Below, one piece after another: positions 1-8,688 of a DNA stretch of 64,000 nucleotides; positions within the stretch are counted from its first letter, which is position 1, and every line of letters starts with the position of its first letter. A model generated the notes under the pieces. That model had not been told where the DNA came from and made no database searches. It worked only from the letters and a program-made list of their open reading frames with translations. The translations under genes were made by a program, and so were the position numbers. Origin of the DNA: Pseudomonadota bacterium (lineage in GTDB: Bacteria; Pseudomonadota; Gammaproteobacteria; Steroidobacterales; JBCBZW01); NCBI GenBank assembly GCA_039193195.1, contig JBCCWS010000004.1:37908-101907 (forward strand). The letters run 5' to 3'.

Positions 1-103
1 TACGTACCGCTATTGCATCAGCGCTTATGCGCATCCGTCGACCGTCACCGTAACCTGAGCCCCATGGTATCCTTGCGCCGCAGTTTTTTGGTTGGAGCCA
101 GTC

Positions 104-1267
104 ATGAATTTTGCACTCACCGACGAGCAGCGCATGATCCAGGACGCAGCGCGGGAGTTTGCTCAGAAGGAGATCGCGCCGGTCGCTGCTGCTCACGATC
201 AGAGCGGGGAGTTCCCGACGCAGACCATCCGCAAGGCCGGTGAACTTGGCTTCATGGGAGTCGAGGTGCCTGAGGCCTACGGTGGCGCCGGCCTCGATAC
301 GATCGGTTATGCCCTGATGATGGAAGAGGTATGCGCTGCGGATGCAGCCCACGGCACCATCATTTCGGTGAACAATTCGCTTTACTGCAACGGCATCCTC
401 CAGTACGGAACTGAAGAGCAGAAGCAACGCTTCGTCGTTCCGGTGGCGTCGGGTGAGGCGATCGGCGCCTACGCCTTGACGGAGTCCCAGTCGGGGTCGG
501 ACGCAAGCAACATGAACACGCGCGCGGAGCTCAGCGACGATGGCACTCATTACGTCATCAACGGCAAGAAGCAGTGGATTACCTCAGGCCCGGTGGCTCG
601 CTACGTGGTGCTGTTTGCAAAGACCGACGCTGATGCCGGTGCGCGCGGCATCACCGCTTTCGTAATCGACACACAGGAGCCCGGTTTCAGCCGGGGCAAG
701 ACCGAGCCGAAGCTCGGCATTCGGGCGTCCGCTACGTGTGAGATCGAACTCTCTGATTACCGTTGCCCCGTCGAGGGGCGCCTCGGTGAAGAAGGCGAAG
801 GGTTCAAGATCGCCATGTCCGTGCTCGACGCCGGTCGTGTCGGCATCGCCGCGCAGGCGCTCGGCATCGCCCGTGCAGCGTACGAAGCCTCGATCGAGTA
901 TGCGAAGGAACGGACCGCTTTCGGTGAGCGCATCGGCAGCTTCCAGATGACGCAGGCCAAGATCGCCGACATGAAGACGCGCCTCGATGCTGCTCGCCTG
1001 CTGGTGCTGCGTGCCGCGTGGGCCAAGATGGAGTCAGCGCGTACAGGCGCACGCTTCACCACCGAGGCCAGCACGGCGAAGCTGTTCGCCTCCGAGACGG
1101 CCATGTTTGTTGCTCACCATGCCGTGCAGATCCACGGCGGCATGGGCTACAGCAAAGAGATGCCCGTCGAGCGCTACTTCCGTGATGCCAAGATCACGGA
1201 GATCTACGAGGGCACGAGCGAGATCCAACGCTTGGTGATCGCGCGCCAAGAAACAGGGCTCCGATAG
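104..1267 (+). CDS. acyl-CoA dehydrogenase
   Basis: FAD-dependent acyl-CoA dehydrogenase of the short/medium-chain type, which introduces the alpha-beta double bond into an acyl-CoA and passes electrons to ETF. The order is that of the family: an N-terminal helical domain (MNFALTDEQRM), a central beta domain with YALTESQSGSD, and a C-terminal helical domain with QIHGGMGY and IYEGTSEIQ, which carries the expected catalytic Glu. The 387 residues are normal length. ATG at 104 fits the family N-terminus better than the in-frame TTG 12 bases earlier. The exact chain-length or branched substrate cannot be read from the sequence. The next gene begins 3 bases after the stop. Confidence 0.93.
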   Translation: MNFALTDEQRMIQDAAREFAQKEIAPVAAAHDQSGEFPTQTIRKAGELGFMGVEVPEAYGGAGLDTIGYALMMEEVCAADAAHGTIISVNNSLYCNGILQYGTEEQKQRFVVPVASGEAIGAYALTESQSGSDASNMNTRAELSDDGTHYVINGKKQWITSGPVARYVVLFAKTDADAGARGITAFVIDTQEPGFSRGKTEPKLGIRASATCEIELSDYRCPVEGRLGEEGEGFKIAMSVLDAGRVGIAAQALGIARAAYEASIEYAKERTAFGERIGSFQMTQAKIADMKTRLDAARLLVLRAAWAKMESARTGARFTTEASTAKLFASETAMFVAHHAVQIHGGMGYSKEMPVERYFRDAKITEIYEGTSEIQRLVIARQETGLR

Positions 1268-1270
1268 ACG

Positions 1271-1849
1271 TTGAGGTCAGCGCCGACCGCAGATCGATCG
1301 GTATCCAGCTGGGTGTTCGGCTACGGCTCCCTGCTCTGGCGGCCAGACTTCCCCTTCGATGAGCGCGCAGGCGGATGGATCACCGGGTGGGCTCGGCGCT
1401 TCTGGCAGGGCTCCACAGACCACCGTGGCAGACCGGGACGACCAGGTCGCGTCGTGACGCTGGTCCGCTCAGCGGAGCAGCGTTGCTGGGGCGTTGCCTA
1501 TCGCATCAATAGTCAGGTTCAGCACCAGGTGTTCGATCAGCTCGACTATCGAGAGAAGGGGGGCTACGAGCGCGAGGAGGTGCATGTGCACGTGGCTTCA
1601 CCCGACGGCTCGCCGTCGCGCCTACGCGCTGTGGCCTACCGTGCCAGTGCAGCGAATCCGTGCTTTCTTGGCGACGCACCCATAGCCCAGATCGCTCGTC
1701 AAATAGTGCAGGCAGAAGGGCCGAGCGGGACTAACCGAGACTACCTCTTCAGGTTGGCGAGCGCCCTGCGCGCGGCGAAGGAACAGGATAACCACGTGTT
1801 CGAGCTAGAACGAGCTGTTCGAGCACTCGAGGCCGATCAATACCAATAG
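1271..1849 (+). CDS. gamma-glutamylcyclotransferase (ChaC family)
   Basis: Probable glutathione-specific gamma-glutamylcyclotransferase, which cleaves glutathione to 5-oxoproline and Cys-Gly in the cytosol. The family signature VFGYGSLLW lies near residue 14, followed by the substrate-pocket region (RRFWQGSTDHRG) and the YREKGGYER segment, where the catalytic Glu of ChaC proteins is found. At 192 residues it has the usual length. The start is TTG at 1271, only 3 bases after the acyl-CoA dehydrogenase, so the two are probably co-transcribed. No link between the two functions is obvious. Confidence 0.88.
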   Translation: MRSAPTADRSVSSWVFGYGSLLWRPDFPFDERAGGWITGWARRFWQGSTDHRGRPGRPGRVVTLVRSAEQRCWGVAYRINSQVQHQVFDQLDYREKGGYEREEVHVHVASPDGSPSRLRAVAYRASAANPCFLGDAPIAQIARQIVQAEGPSGTNRDYLFRLASALRAAKEQDNHVFELERAVRALEADQYQ

Positions 1850-1911
1850 GTATCGGCCGGCCGAGCCGCCTGGTGTGGACGGCTCGACCGGTGCGAAGGC
1901 TTGGCTAAGTG

Positions 1912-2148
1912 CTAGGCCCTGAGCATTGCGTAGAGCTGATCCTTGTGCAGGAGTCGCATTCGTTTCAGCTCGGTGGTGTAGCGGTCTGAGTGCACGGTGC
2001 GGCGAAGGCCCGTTCGCACAACTTCCTTGTTGACCCGTTGGTAGTCGTCGTAGAGCTCAGCGAACTCGTTGCTCGACTCCCGCAGCGTAGCGATACGATC
2101 CCGATACTCCGGGAATTCCTCGGCCAGGTCGTGACTTTCTCCAATCAT
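1912..2148 (-). CDS. YdcH-like DUF465 small protein
   Basis: Small 78-residue, mainly helical and charged protein of the YdcH/DUF465 type (function unknown). It starts MIGESHDLAEEFPEY and ends with the typical KRMRLLHKDQLYAML segment. ATG at 2148 is chosen because a strong AGGAGG lies at 2154-2159 on the minus strand, 5 bases upstream. A longer in-frame extension to 2196 lacks such a site. It is transcribed away from ppk. The family assignment is by resemblance. Such proteins are thought to be short coiled coils. Confidence 0.8.
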   Translation of the reverse strand: MIGESHDLAEEFPEYRDRIATLRESSNEFAELYDDYQRVNKEVVRTGLRRTVHSDRYTTELKRMRLLHKDQLYAMLRA

Positions 2149-2314
2149 GCGCACCTCCTGAAGGGGCGGTGGGTGGACGGATAAGTCGAAGTTCACTCGA
2201 ATCTATCGTACCTGCCCCGGGCTGTCACGCACGTCTAATGACGAGACTGCCGCGGGTCCACGCGTCAGGTCGCAAGACGGCCCAGGCGTAGTAGACTGGT
2301 CGATTCCGGGCCTG

Positions 2315-4642
2315 ATGATGACGCTGCGGTTCGAACGCGCCGCGGTCTCGGCTTTGTCGTCCCGCCGCAAAGGGCCCGCGGGGGGCGCCCCAAATGAGGA
2401 GACTCCTGCTCTGAGTGCTGCCACCCGACATCCGCCCACCCGCTCTCGCGCCAAACCTGCTGCAGCCGCGATCGATTTAAACGATCCGGCCCTGTACCTA
2501 AATCGCGAGCTGACCTGGCTCGACTTCAACCTTCGGGTGCTCAACGAAGCCAGTGACTCGCGCACGCCGCTGCTCGAGCGGGTGAAATTCCTCGCCATCG
2601 TAAGCGGCAATCTAGACGAATTCTTCATGAAGCGTATCGGTGGTTTGCGCAACCTCGTGATGGCGGGCATCACCGATCGAAGCCCAGACGGGCGTACGCC
2701 GAGCGAACTGATCGAGGCCTGCCGCACTAAGATTACTGCGGTGCAGCGCCAACGCGAGGCGATCTTCGAGGAGGTTGTCGCGGACTTGGATGCAGCCGGC
2801 ATAGGAATCTGTCGTTGGCAAGATCTGTCGCCTGGAGCGCGGACCAAGCTGCGCGACCACTTTATTCGCAACGTCTATCCGCTGATCACGCCCTTGGGCA
2901 TGGATCCCGGTCACCCCTTTCCCTTCATCTCGAACTTGGCACTCAACCTGCTGGTCACGATGCACTATCCGGCGGAGCGCGAGCAGCGCATCGCGAGGGT
3001 CAAGGTGCCCGTGACTGACGATGTGGTGCCGCGCTTGCAGCGGGTGGAGCACAGCAACCGCTTCGTCCTCCTCGAAGACGTGATGGCCAACAACCTGGAT
3101 CTGCTCTTTCCCGGGATGCAGGTGGAGAGCTGCAGCCTGTTCCGCGTGACTCGCAACGCACGCCTGGACCTGCCGCAAGTCGACAGCGGTGACCTACTGG
3201 AGCTCATCGAAAGCGGCCTGGAGGAGCAGCCGTTCAAGCCCATCGTCCGACTGCAGGTGGATGCGCAGATGAGGCCGCAGCTGCGCAGGACCCTAATGAC
3301 CCGGCTTGGCCTGCAGCCGGAGGATGTTTACCCCGTGCGGGGGATGATCGCCATGCGCAGCCTGTTCGAGATCGCCGCGCTCGATATCTCATCACTGAAG
3401 CCCGCGCCACATCACCCGGTTGATCACCCGCGACTCGCGCATGACTCGCGCAACATGTTCCAGCTGATTCGCTCCGGCGGACCGATGCTCGTGCAACATC
3501 CCTACGAGTCCTTCACCTCGTCCGTGGAACGCTTCCTTCGTACCGCATCTCTGGACCCCGACGTCTTAGCTATCAAGATGACGTTGTACCGGACCTCCAA
3601 CGAGGGAAAGGTCATCCAGTATCTGGTGGACGCTGCGCGCAACCGCAAGCACGTCGCCGTGTTGGTCGAGTTGCAGGCCCGCTTTGATGAGGCGGCCAAC
3701 ATCCGTTGGGCCAAGCGCTTGGAGGAAGCAGGCGTCCACGTGACCTACGGGGTTTTGGGACTAAAGACCCACACGAAGTTGATTCACGTGGTGCGCCGTG
3801 ACCACGACGGTCTGCGCCGTTACATGCATATCGGCACCGGAAACTACCACTCGGGCACCGCGCGGTTGTACTCCGATATCGGCCTGTTCACCTGCGATGA
3901 AAGCATAGGCGCCGATGTTACAGAGCTTTTCAATTACCTGACGGGATATCCCACTCCGCGACGCTATGGGAAGGTATTGTGCGCCCCCGAAACCTTGAAG
4001 GCCGGGCTGATTTCACGCATCGAGCGCGAAATCGAGCGGCATAGCGACACTCATCCTGGGCGCATCCAATTTAAGTGCAACGCGCTCGAAGATGTCGATG
4101 TGGTGCGTGCCCTGTATCGCGCGTCGATGGCAGGCGTTACGATTGACCTCATCATTCGCGATACATGCCGGCTGCGGCCCGGGCTCGCTGGTGTAAGCGA
4201 GAACATCCGAGTGATCAGTATTGTTGGCCGCTTTCTTGAGCACGCCAGAGTTTTTTACTTCAACAACGGTGGTGATGAGGAATACTGGATAGGGTCGGCT
4301 GACATCATGCGTCGCAATCTAGAATCGCGGGTGGAGGTGATCGCCCCGATCGAAGATGCAGATTTGCGAGCACAGCTTCGCTTGATGCTCAACGTGCAGC
4401 TCGGTGATGCGAGAAGCGCTTGGGATATGAGGTCAGACGGCACGTACGTACAACGGCAACCGGCAACTCATCGAGAAAAGCAGGGAAGCCAGGAAACGCT
4501 GATCGCGATCGCCGCAAGACGCGCGTCCGCAGCGTTGAAGCGCAGGGAAAAAAGCCTGAACGACAGGCTGGCCAGACAGTTCAGTCGGCGCCTCGAGCGT
4601 CGCTCCGCCAGGGGGTTCCCAAGCGACGATGGATCGCGCTAG
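2315..4642 (+). CDS. ppk1: polyphosphate kinase 1
   Basis: PPK1 makes long-chain inorganic polyphosphate reversibly from ATP. The N domain begins at NRELTWLDFNLRVLNEA (about residue 63). The H domain follows, then the phospholipase-D-like C1 and C2 domains with KMTLYRTSNEGKV, the catalytic-histidine segment GLKTHTKLIHVV and GTGNYHSGTA, and later the second conserved histidine in GRFLEHARVFYF. The protein has 775 residues against about 690 in E. coli. The excess is a roughly 60-residue low-complexity N-terminus, so the true start may be downstream of 2315, and a basic C-terminal tail rich in Arg. The next gene encodes a CHAD protein, a polyphosphate-binding family, supporting a polyphosphate block. 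Confidence 0.95.
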   Translation: MMTLRFERAAVSALSSRRKGPAGGAPNEETPALSAATRHPPTRSRAKPAAAAIDLNDPALYLNRELTWLDFNLRVLNEASDSRTPLLERVKFLAIVSGNLDEFFMKRIGGLRNLVMAGITDRSPDGRTPSELIEACRTKITAVQRQREAIFEEVVADLDAAGIGICRWQDLSPGARTKLRDHFIRNVYPLITPLGMDPGHPFPFISNLALNLLVTMHYPAEREQRIARVKVPVTDDVVPRLQRVEHSNRFVLLEDVMANNLDLLFPGMQVESCSLFRVTRNARLDLPQVDSGDLLELIESGLEEQPFKPIVRLQVDAQMRPQLRRTLMTRLGLQPEDVYPVRGMIAMRSLFEIAALDISSLKPAPHHPVDHPRLAHDSRNMFQLIRSGGPMLVQHPYESFTSSVERFLRTASLDPDVLAIKMTLYRTSNEGKVIQYLVDAARNRKHVAVLVELQARFDEAANIRWAKRLEEAGVHVTYGVLGLKTHTKLIHVVRRDHDGLRRYMHIGTGNYHSGTARLYSDIGLFTCDESIGADVTELFNYLTGYPTPRRYGKVLCAPETLKAGLISRIEREIERHSDTHPGRIQFKCNALEDVDVVRALYRASMAGVTIDLIIRDTCRLRPGLAGVSENIRVISIVGRFLEHARVFYFNNGGDEEYWIGSADIMRRNLESRVEVIAPIEDADLRAQLRLMLNVQLGDARSAWDMRSDGTYVQRQPATHREKQGSQETLIAIAARRASAALKRREKSLNDRLARQFSRRLERRSARGFPSDDGSR

Positions 4643-4707
4643 CGGGAAGCGGCGGCACGGCGTCGAGCAAGCGGCGCCGGGGAGCTGAGCGGCTGCGGTT
4701 GCAGACG

Positions 4708-4729
4708 CCCCGCGCGTCTGGACGCGGGG
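4708..4729 (+). promoter_or_regulatory. GC-rich hairpin just before CHAD gene start
   Basis: Inverted repeat CCCCGCG / CGCGGGG (4708-4714 and 4723-4729) with an 8-base loop, ending 4 bases before the ATG at 4734. Its right arm contains the only purine-rich stretch that could serve as a ribosome binding site. It might therefore dampen translation of the CHAD gene or act as a processing stop after ppk1. There is no T-tract. Confidence 0.35.
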
Positions 4730-4733
4730 ATTA

Positions 4734-6290
4734 ATGAGACACGAATACGCGCTGCCCGAGGAATTCGCGGCGGCAGACATCGCCGACACGCTGTGTCAGC
4801 GCTTTGCGCTGCAGGATCTCGGCGCCCAGCGATGGGTGATCTGCTACTTCGATACCTTCGATTGGCGGCTCTTCAACCAGGGCTACGTGCTGGAGGAGCA
4901 TCGCAACGGCTCCTCCAATCACTTGCACTGGCGTTGTTTGGTGAACGGTGCACCAGAGCGGGTGCTGCCCAATGCGCGTATGCCGCACTTCGCTCACGAG
5001 CTTCCTGTCGGGGCGTTTCGCGATCGCCTGTCGGGGTTCACCGAGCCCCGCGCCCTGTTGCCGCAGGTGATCGTGCGCACGCAGGCACACACGCTGAACT
5101 TCGAGAACGAACACGGCAAGACGCTTGCTCAGCTGATCTTCGAGACGGGGAGTCTGGCAGACGGCAATCATTCCAAAGCCGCTCCGGTGGTCAGCCGGCG
5201 GCTGCGCTTGCTGCCCCTGCGAGGTTACGAGGAAAGCTGCAAGGCGCTGACCCGCGAGGTGAAGCGGCTTGGCTTGCAGCTCGCCGCACGGGATCTGATG
5301 GTCGATGCGCTGGCGTTCAGTGGCCGGCGACCGGCGAGCTACGTGGTCCGCCCGCGCGTGGTCCTCGAGCCGCAAGCGCGTACGGACGAGGGCGCACGAC
5401 AGCTGCTAGCCGCCTTCTTCGGGGTTATGCGGTGCAATTTGCCCGGCGTGCGGGCGCGTACGGACGCGGAGTTTCTTCACGACTTCCGCACTTCTGTGCG
5501 CCGCGCGCGTGCCTTGCTCGGTGAGCTCGACGGCGTGTTCCCTAAGCGTACGCTCGAGCGCTACCGCCGGGACCTAAAGTGGCTCGGGGACATTACCGGC
5601 GACGCGCGCGACCTCGACGTGTTGGTGCTATCCCTCGATGAGTATGCCGACATGCTCGAGGGGCCGGTGCGCGATGCCTTTGCGAGCCACTGTCGGGCCT
5701 TCGTCGCGCGCGAGCTGGAGCAAGCCTACGAACGACTCCACGAGCGCCTGGCATCCGTACGCTTCGAGCGCTTGGTGAGTTCCCTTCAGGACTTCGTTGC
5801 CTCGCCGGTGCCTCGGCGCACGCCCCTAGCGCACGCGATGCTACCCATCGAAGGCTTTGCACGAGAGCGCCTCCGACGCCGCCTTCGCAAGCTGCGCAAG
5901 GCGGCCGCCAACGCAGGAAGCGGGGAGGACGCGCAAGGGCTGCATGACGCGCGCATCATCGCCAAGCGTTGCCGCTACCTGCTCGATGCCTTCGCCACGC
6001 TCCTGCCGGGGCGCGAGGTGCGTGCGCTGCGCCGCCAGCTCAAACTGCTGCAGGATCAGCTTGGCACGCACCACGACTGCTACGTTCACGAGCAGCGGCT
6101 GAGCACACTGTCCGAGCGGATGCGCCTGCAAGACGCTCTGACCCCGGCCGTCGCGAGCGCGATCAGACAGCTGCGCGCCGGGCTGCAAGGCAAGCAGCGG
6201 AGCCTTGGGCGAGAGGCGGCCACGTTGCTCGGGGCCTTCGCTGGCAAGGAGATGCGAGCGCTCAGCAAGGCCCTGTTTGCCAACTTATGA
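4734..6290 (+). CDS. CYTH-like/CHAD domain protein
   Basis: Two-part 518-residue protein. Residues 1 to about 215 resemble a CYTH (triphosphate tunnel) domain but lack the catalytic ExExK motif at the N-terminus (MRHEYALPEEF), so this half is probably not an active triphosphatase. From about 225 to the end is a CHAD domain: an alpha-helical bundle with the two conserved histidine-basic helices HDFRTSVRRARALL and LHDARIIAKRCRYLL. CHAD domains are known to bind polyphosphate and, in studied cases, localise to polyphosphate granules. Its position directly after ppk1 fits a granule-associated role. The stop overlaps the start of the ParA-like gene (ATGA), implying coupled translation. Confidence 0.88.
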   Translation: MRHEYALPEEFAAADIADTLCQRFALQDLGAQRWVICYFDTFDWRLFNQGYVLEEHRNGSSNHLHWRCLVNGAPERVLPNARMPHFAHELPVGAFRDRLSGFTEPRALLPQVIVRTQAHTLNFENEHGKTLAQLIFETGSLADGNHSKAAPVVSRRLRLLPLRGYEESCKALTREVKRLGLQLAARDLMVDALAFSGRRPASYVVRPRVVLEPQARTDEGARQLLAAFFGVMRCNLPGVRARTDAEFLHDFRTSVRRARALLGELDGVFPKRTLERYRRDLKWLGDITGDARDLDVLVLSLDEYADMLEGPVRDAFASHCRAFVARELEQAYERLHERLASVRFERLVSSLQDFVASPVPRRTPLAHAMLPIEGFARERLRRRLRKLRKAAANAGSGEDAQGLHDARIIAKRCRYLLDAFATLLPGREVRALRRQLKLLQDQLGTHHDCYVHEQRLSTLSERMRLQDALTPAVASAIRQLRAGLQGKQRSLGREAATLLGAFAGKEMRALSKALFANL

Positions 6291-7039
6291 CGTCGATTAT
6301 CGGCAGTTTCGCGATCAAGGGTGGCGTGGGCAAGACGGCCACGGTGGTCAACTTGGCTTACCTGGCTGCTTGCGAAGGTGCACGGACGCTAGTTTGGGAT
6401 CTCGACCCCCAAGGCGCCGTCAGCTTTTACTACCGTATGCAGCCGGCAGCCGGTGGTGGGGTCAAGAGCTTGCTACGCGAGCGTGGCCGGCTCGCCCACG
6501 CCGTACGCAGCACCGACTACGCCAATCTCGACCTGATTCCAGCGGACCCTAAGCACCGCAAGCTCGAGCGCCTCGTGCATCAGATCAGCAAACCGCATCA
6601 GCTCCTTGCGGCCCGCCTGAAGACCCTGCGCCACGACTACGACTTTGTCTTTCTCGACTGCCCTGCCGGCTACACTCGCTTTACGCAAAGCGTGCTGCGC
6701 TGCCTAGACGCACTCATCATCCCCATCGTGCCGACAACCCTGTCCATGCGCACCTGGGAGCAGCTGCTGGCAGAACTTGATGGCAAGCGTTCCTCATCTA
6801 TGCAGCTGCTGCCCTTCTTCTCTATGTGCGACCGACGCAAGCAGATGCACCGAGAGATCATGGACAGCGAGCTTCCCGGGAAGGTAAGCCCGCTGACCCA
6901 CGGTGTGCCTTACGCCGTCGACGTGGAGCGAATGGGGGTCAAGCGTCAGCCAGTCGATCGCTTCGCGAGCACTAGTGATGCAGCCATGGCGTACCGCGGA
7001 ATGTGGGACGAGATCAAGCTGCGAATGGCGGCGCGCTAA
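6287..7039 (+). CDS. ParA/Soj-like ATPase
   Basis: 250-residue ParA-type ATPase. The deviant Walker A box is at residues 11-17 (KGGVGKT), Walker A' at LVWDLDPQG and the switch II/Walker B region at DFVFLDCPAG. Such ATPases position plasmids, chromosomes or large cytosolic assemblies on the nucleoid. The start is ATG at 6287, overlapping the CHAD stop by 4 bases. No ParB partner or centromere-like repeat is seen nearby, so it is an orphan ParA in a polyphosphate operon. That suggests (inference) a role in placing polyphosphate granules or the CHAD protein rather than DNA partition. It has no N-terminal HTH, so it is not a plasmid-type autorepressor. Confidence 0.9.
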   Translation: MTSIIGSFAIKGGVGKTATVVNLAYLAACEGARTLVWDLDPQGAVSFYYRMQPAAGGGVKSLLRERGRLAHAVRSTDYANLDLIPADPKHRKLERLVHQISKPHQLLAARLKTLRHDYDFVFLDCPAGYTRFTQSVLRCLDALIIPIVPTTLSMRTWEQLLAELDGKRSSSMQLLPFFSMCDRRKQMHREIMDSELPGKVSPLTHGVPYAVDVERMGVKRQPVDRFASTSDAAMAYRGMWDEIKLRMAAR

Positions 7040-7368
7040 CTCCGACGAGGCTTCCCATCGGCGCGCCCTGCGCCTTGGCGTGGCGCCACTTCTACCACCA
7101 GCACTTGTCAGTCAGAGTTGGCCACGACTACATGCGCAACGCATGATCCGAAAAAGTCGTCGCCTATTTGCAACGATTGCGCTAGAGTTCCGACAGTTCT
7201 AGAAGTCACGCGACGCATAAATAACAAGGCACCTGCCGCGCTTGGGACATCACCCTTTGTGGAGCTATCCCCCTGCCGCGAGTAGGCGCCAACACCGATC
7301 GCGAGCCAGTAGGCTGGGCTGGCTGGATCGTACTCCTCGCTCCCCGGCCGGACTAAAGGAGGGTCCGT
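7040..7368. other. intergenic region, no gene recognised
   Basis: About 330 bases between the ParA-like gene and the exported protein at 7369. I see no convincing ORF or RNA gene. It should contain the promoter of the next gene, but no clear -35/-10 pair stands out. The ribosome binding site AAGGAGGG at its right end (about 7357-7364) serves that gene. Confidence 0.6.
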
Positions 7369-8103
7369 ATGACCTCAAGTAACCTAGCTCGCGCACTACT
7401 GCTCGGCTCCGCCCTGGCGCTCGGTGCCCAAGTGGCCGTCGCCGACCATCACGACGACCCGGGTTTTAGCCGCGCCATTACCGTCTGGTGGGTGATATTC
7501 AACAACCCCGATGCCTGCACGGAAAATCCCGGCGCTGCCGAGCAGTGCGGCCCGACCGATATCTTTGGCGCGGCCTACGTAGAGTCCATCGAGAATGGCG
7601 CGCCTGATCCTGGGCTGATCGCCCCCAACGAGGCCGCACAGATCGCCGTGGTCTTCGCCACCGGTGGTACCACCACCAATCGAGGTGGAATTCGCTTGGT
7701 CGGGGCGATCTATCGCTCAGCGGCCGGCGGCGGCTTGGATCTTGGGAGCGGGACGCTGGTCGATCCCATGGGCTTCGGGCGGGGATACGAGAATCCCCAG
7801 GCAGAGGTGCACCTCGTGGTGCGGGATCACGGCAAGGCGCATCCCGTTCGCGGCGAGCTGCGACATCAGATTCTCAACTTCCTCGAGCCCTACTGCTCAG
7901 ATCCGAACCTCGACTACTACTCTGGCCCTAACTTGTGCCGCGATGCACAGTTCGCCCAGTTCGCACCGGCGGAGACCGGGGCCGACGCCATGTTCGAATT
8001 CCATGATCCGTCACACGCGGTGCACGGCGCGCGCGCCTACCTTGAGCGCAACGGCGACATGATGCAGTTCATCATTGAAACCCGCGTCACTCCCGCGCCG
8101 TAG
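7369..8103 (+). CDS. exported protein of unknown function
   Basis: 244 residues. The N-terminus is a clear Sec signal peptide (MTSSNLARALLLGSALALGA, cleavage expected after QVAVA, before DHHDD). The mature part is soluble and acidic, with four Cys (in DACTENP, EQCGP, PYCSDP and LCRDAQ) that could form two disulfides in the periplasm. I do not recognise a domain. The VWWVIFNNPDAC start of the mature chain and the Gly-rich middle look like a compact beta fold. A strong AAGGAGGG ribosome binding site precedes the ATG. It stands alone, followed by a terminator. Confidence 0.85.
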   Translation: MTSSNLARALLLGSALALGAQVAVADHHDDPGFSRAITVWWVIFNNPDACTENPGAAEQCGPTDIFGAAYVESIENGAPDPGLIAPNEAAQIAVVFATGGTTTNRGGIRLVGAIYRSAAGGGLDLGSGTLVDPMGFGRGYENPQAEVHLVVRDHGKAHPVRGELRHQILNFLEPYCSDPNLDYYSGPNLCRDAQFAQFAPAETGADAMFEFHDPSHAVHGARAYLERNGDMMQFIIETRVTPAP

Positions 8104-8114
8104 CGGGGGCGGTA

Positions 8115-8155
8115 GCGCAGGTGAGCTGAGGCTCGCCTGCGCCTCCTTCTCATTA
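8115..8155. terminator. hairpin terminator between convergent genes
   Basis: Twelve-base-pair stem (8115-8126 and 8131-8142, one G-T wobble) with a TGAG loop, followed by the pyrimidine run CTCCTTCTC. It lies between the stop of the exported protein and the convergent CYTH gene, so it may work in the forward direction or in both. Confidence 0.6.
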
Positions 8156-8191
8156 GCTATCAGCAGCGTTGGGTCGGCTATTGCAGTGAGA

Positions 8192-8683
8192 TCACCGTGC
8201 CGTGGCGGGCGGAGTGCCGTCCCAGTCGCGGTAGGGGCACCTGGCTAGGTAGACGTTGTAGTAGCGCTTATCCATGGAGACTTCCTGCCCAAGCCAGTCA
8301 GGTCTTGGGTGCGCTTGATCTGGCGAGGCGAGTTCGATCTCCGCGACGATCAAGCCAGCATTCGCCGCCTCGAACTCGTCGATCTCCCAGACGAACTGCC
8401 CGTCCGGGACGTAGTGACGGGTCTTTTCCACCGGATGGTCGGCGCAGAGAGGAAACAAGGCGAGCGCCTGTGCTAGGGGAATCGGAAACTCGAACTCCTG
8501 GCGCTCAATCGAGAGTGTGCTGCTCTTGATATTCAAGTTTGCCTGCTCGCCCTCCACGCGCACGCGCACCGATGCCCGGCCGGCCTCGCTGAGGTAGGCC
8601 TGGCGCATCGTCACGGAGCGACTCACCAGCGGTCGCCAACCCTCATGGCGTAGGAGGAACTTGCGCTCGATTTCCTGTCCCAA
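8192..8683 (-). CDS. CYTH-domain triphosphatase
   Basis: Short (163 residues) triphosphate-tunnel enzyme. The catalytic ExExK motif is intact at E4-x-E6-x-K8 (GQEIERKF), followed by the alternating basic and acidic strands (VRVRVEGEQ, LNIKSS, WEIDEFE, AEIEL) and the YYNVYLA end of the family. Enzymes of this size hydrolyse tripolyphosphate or other triphosphates. The precise substrate is not visible. The start is TTG at 8683. It lies 5 bases downstream of gpmA and is probably co-transcribed with it. With ppk1 and the CHAD protein it makes a third polyphosphate-related gene within 6.5 kb. Confidence 0.9.
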   Translation of the reverse strand: MGQEIERKFLLRHEGWRPLVSRSVTMRQAYLSEAGRASVRVRVEGEQANLNIKSSTLSIERQEFEFPIPLAQALALFPLCADHPVEKTRHYVPDGQFVWEIDEFEAANAGLIVAEIELASPDQAHPRPDWLGQEVSMDKRYYNVYLARCPYRDWDGTPPATAR

Positions 8684-8688
8684 GGTAC

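Noticed and set aside
2..58. Possible 3' end of an upstream gene (frame ending TGA at 56-58)
   Set aside because: Only 18 codons are visible, with no recognisable family, so it cannot be told from chance.
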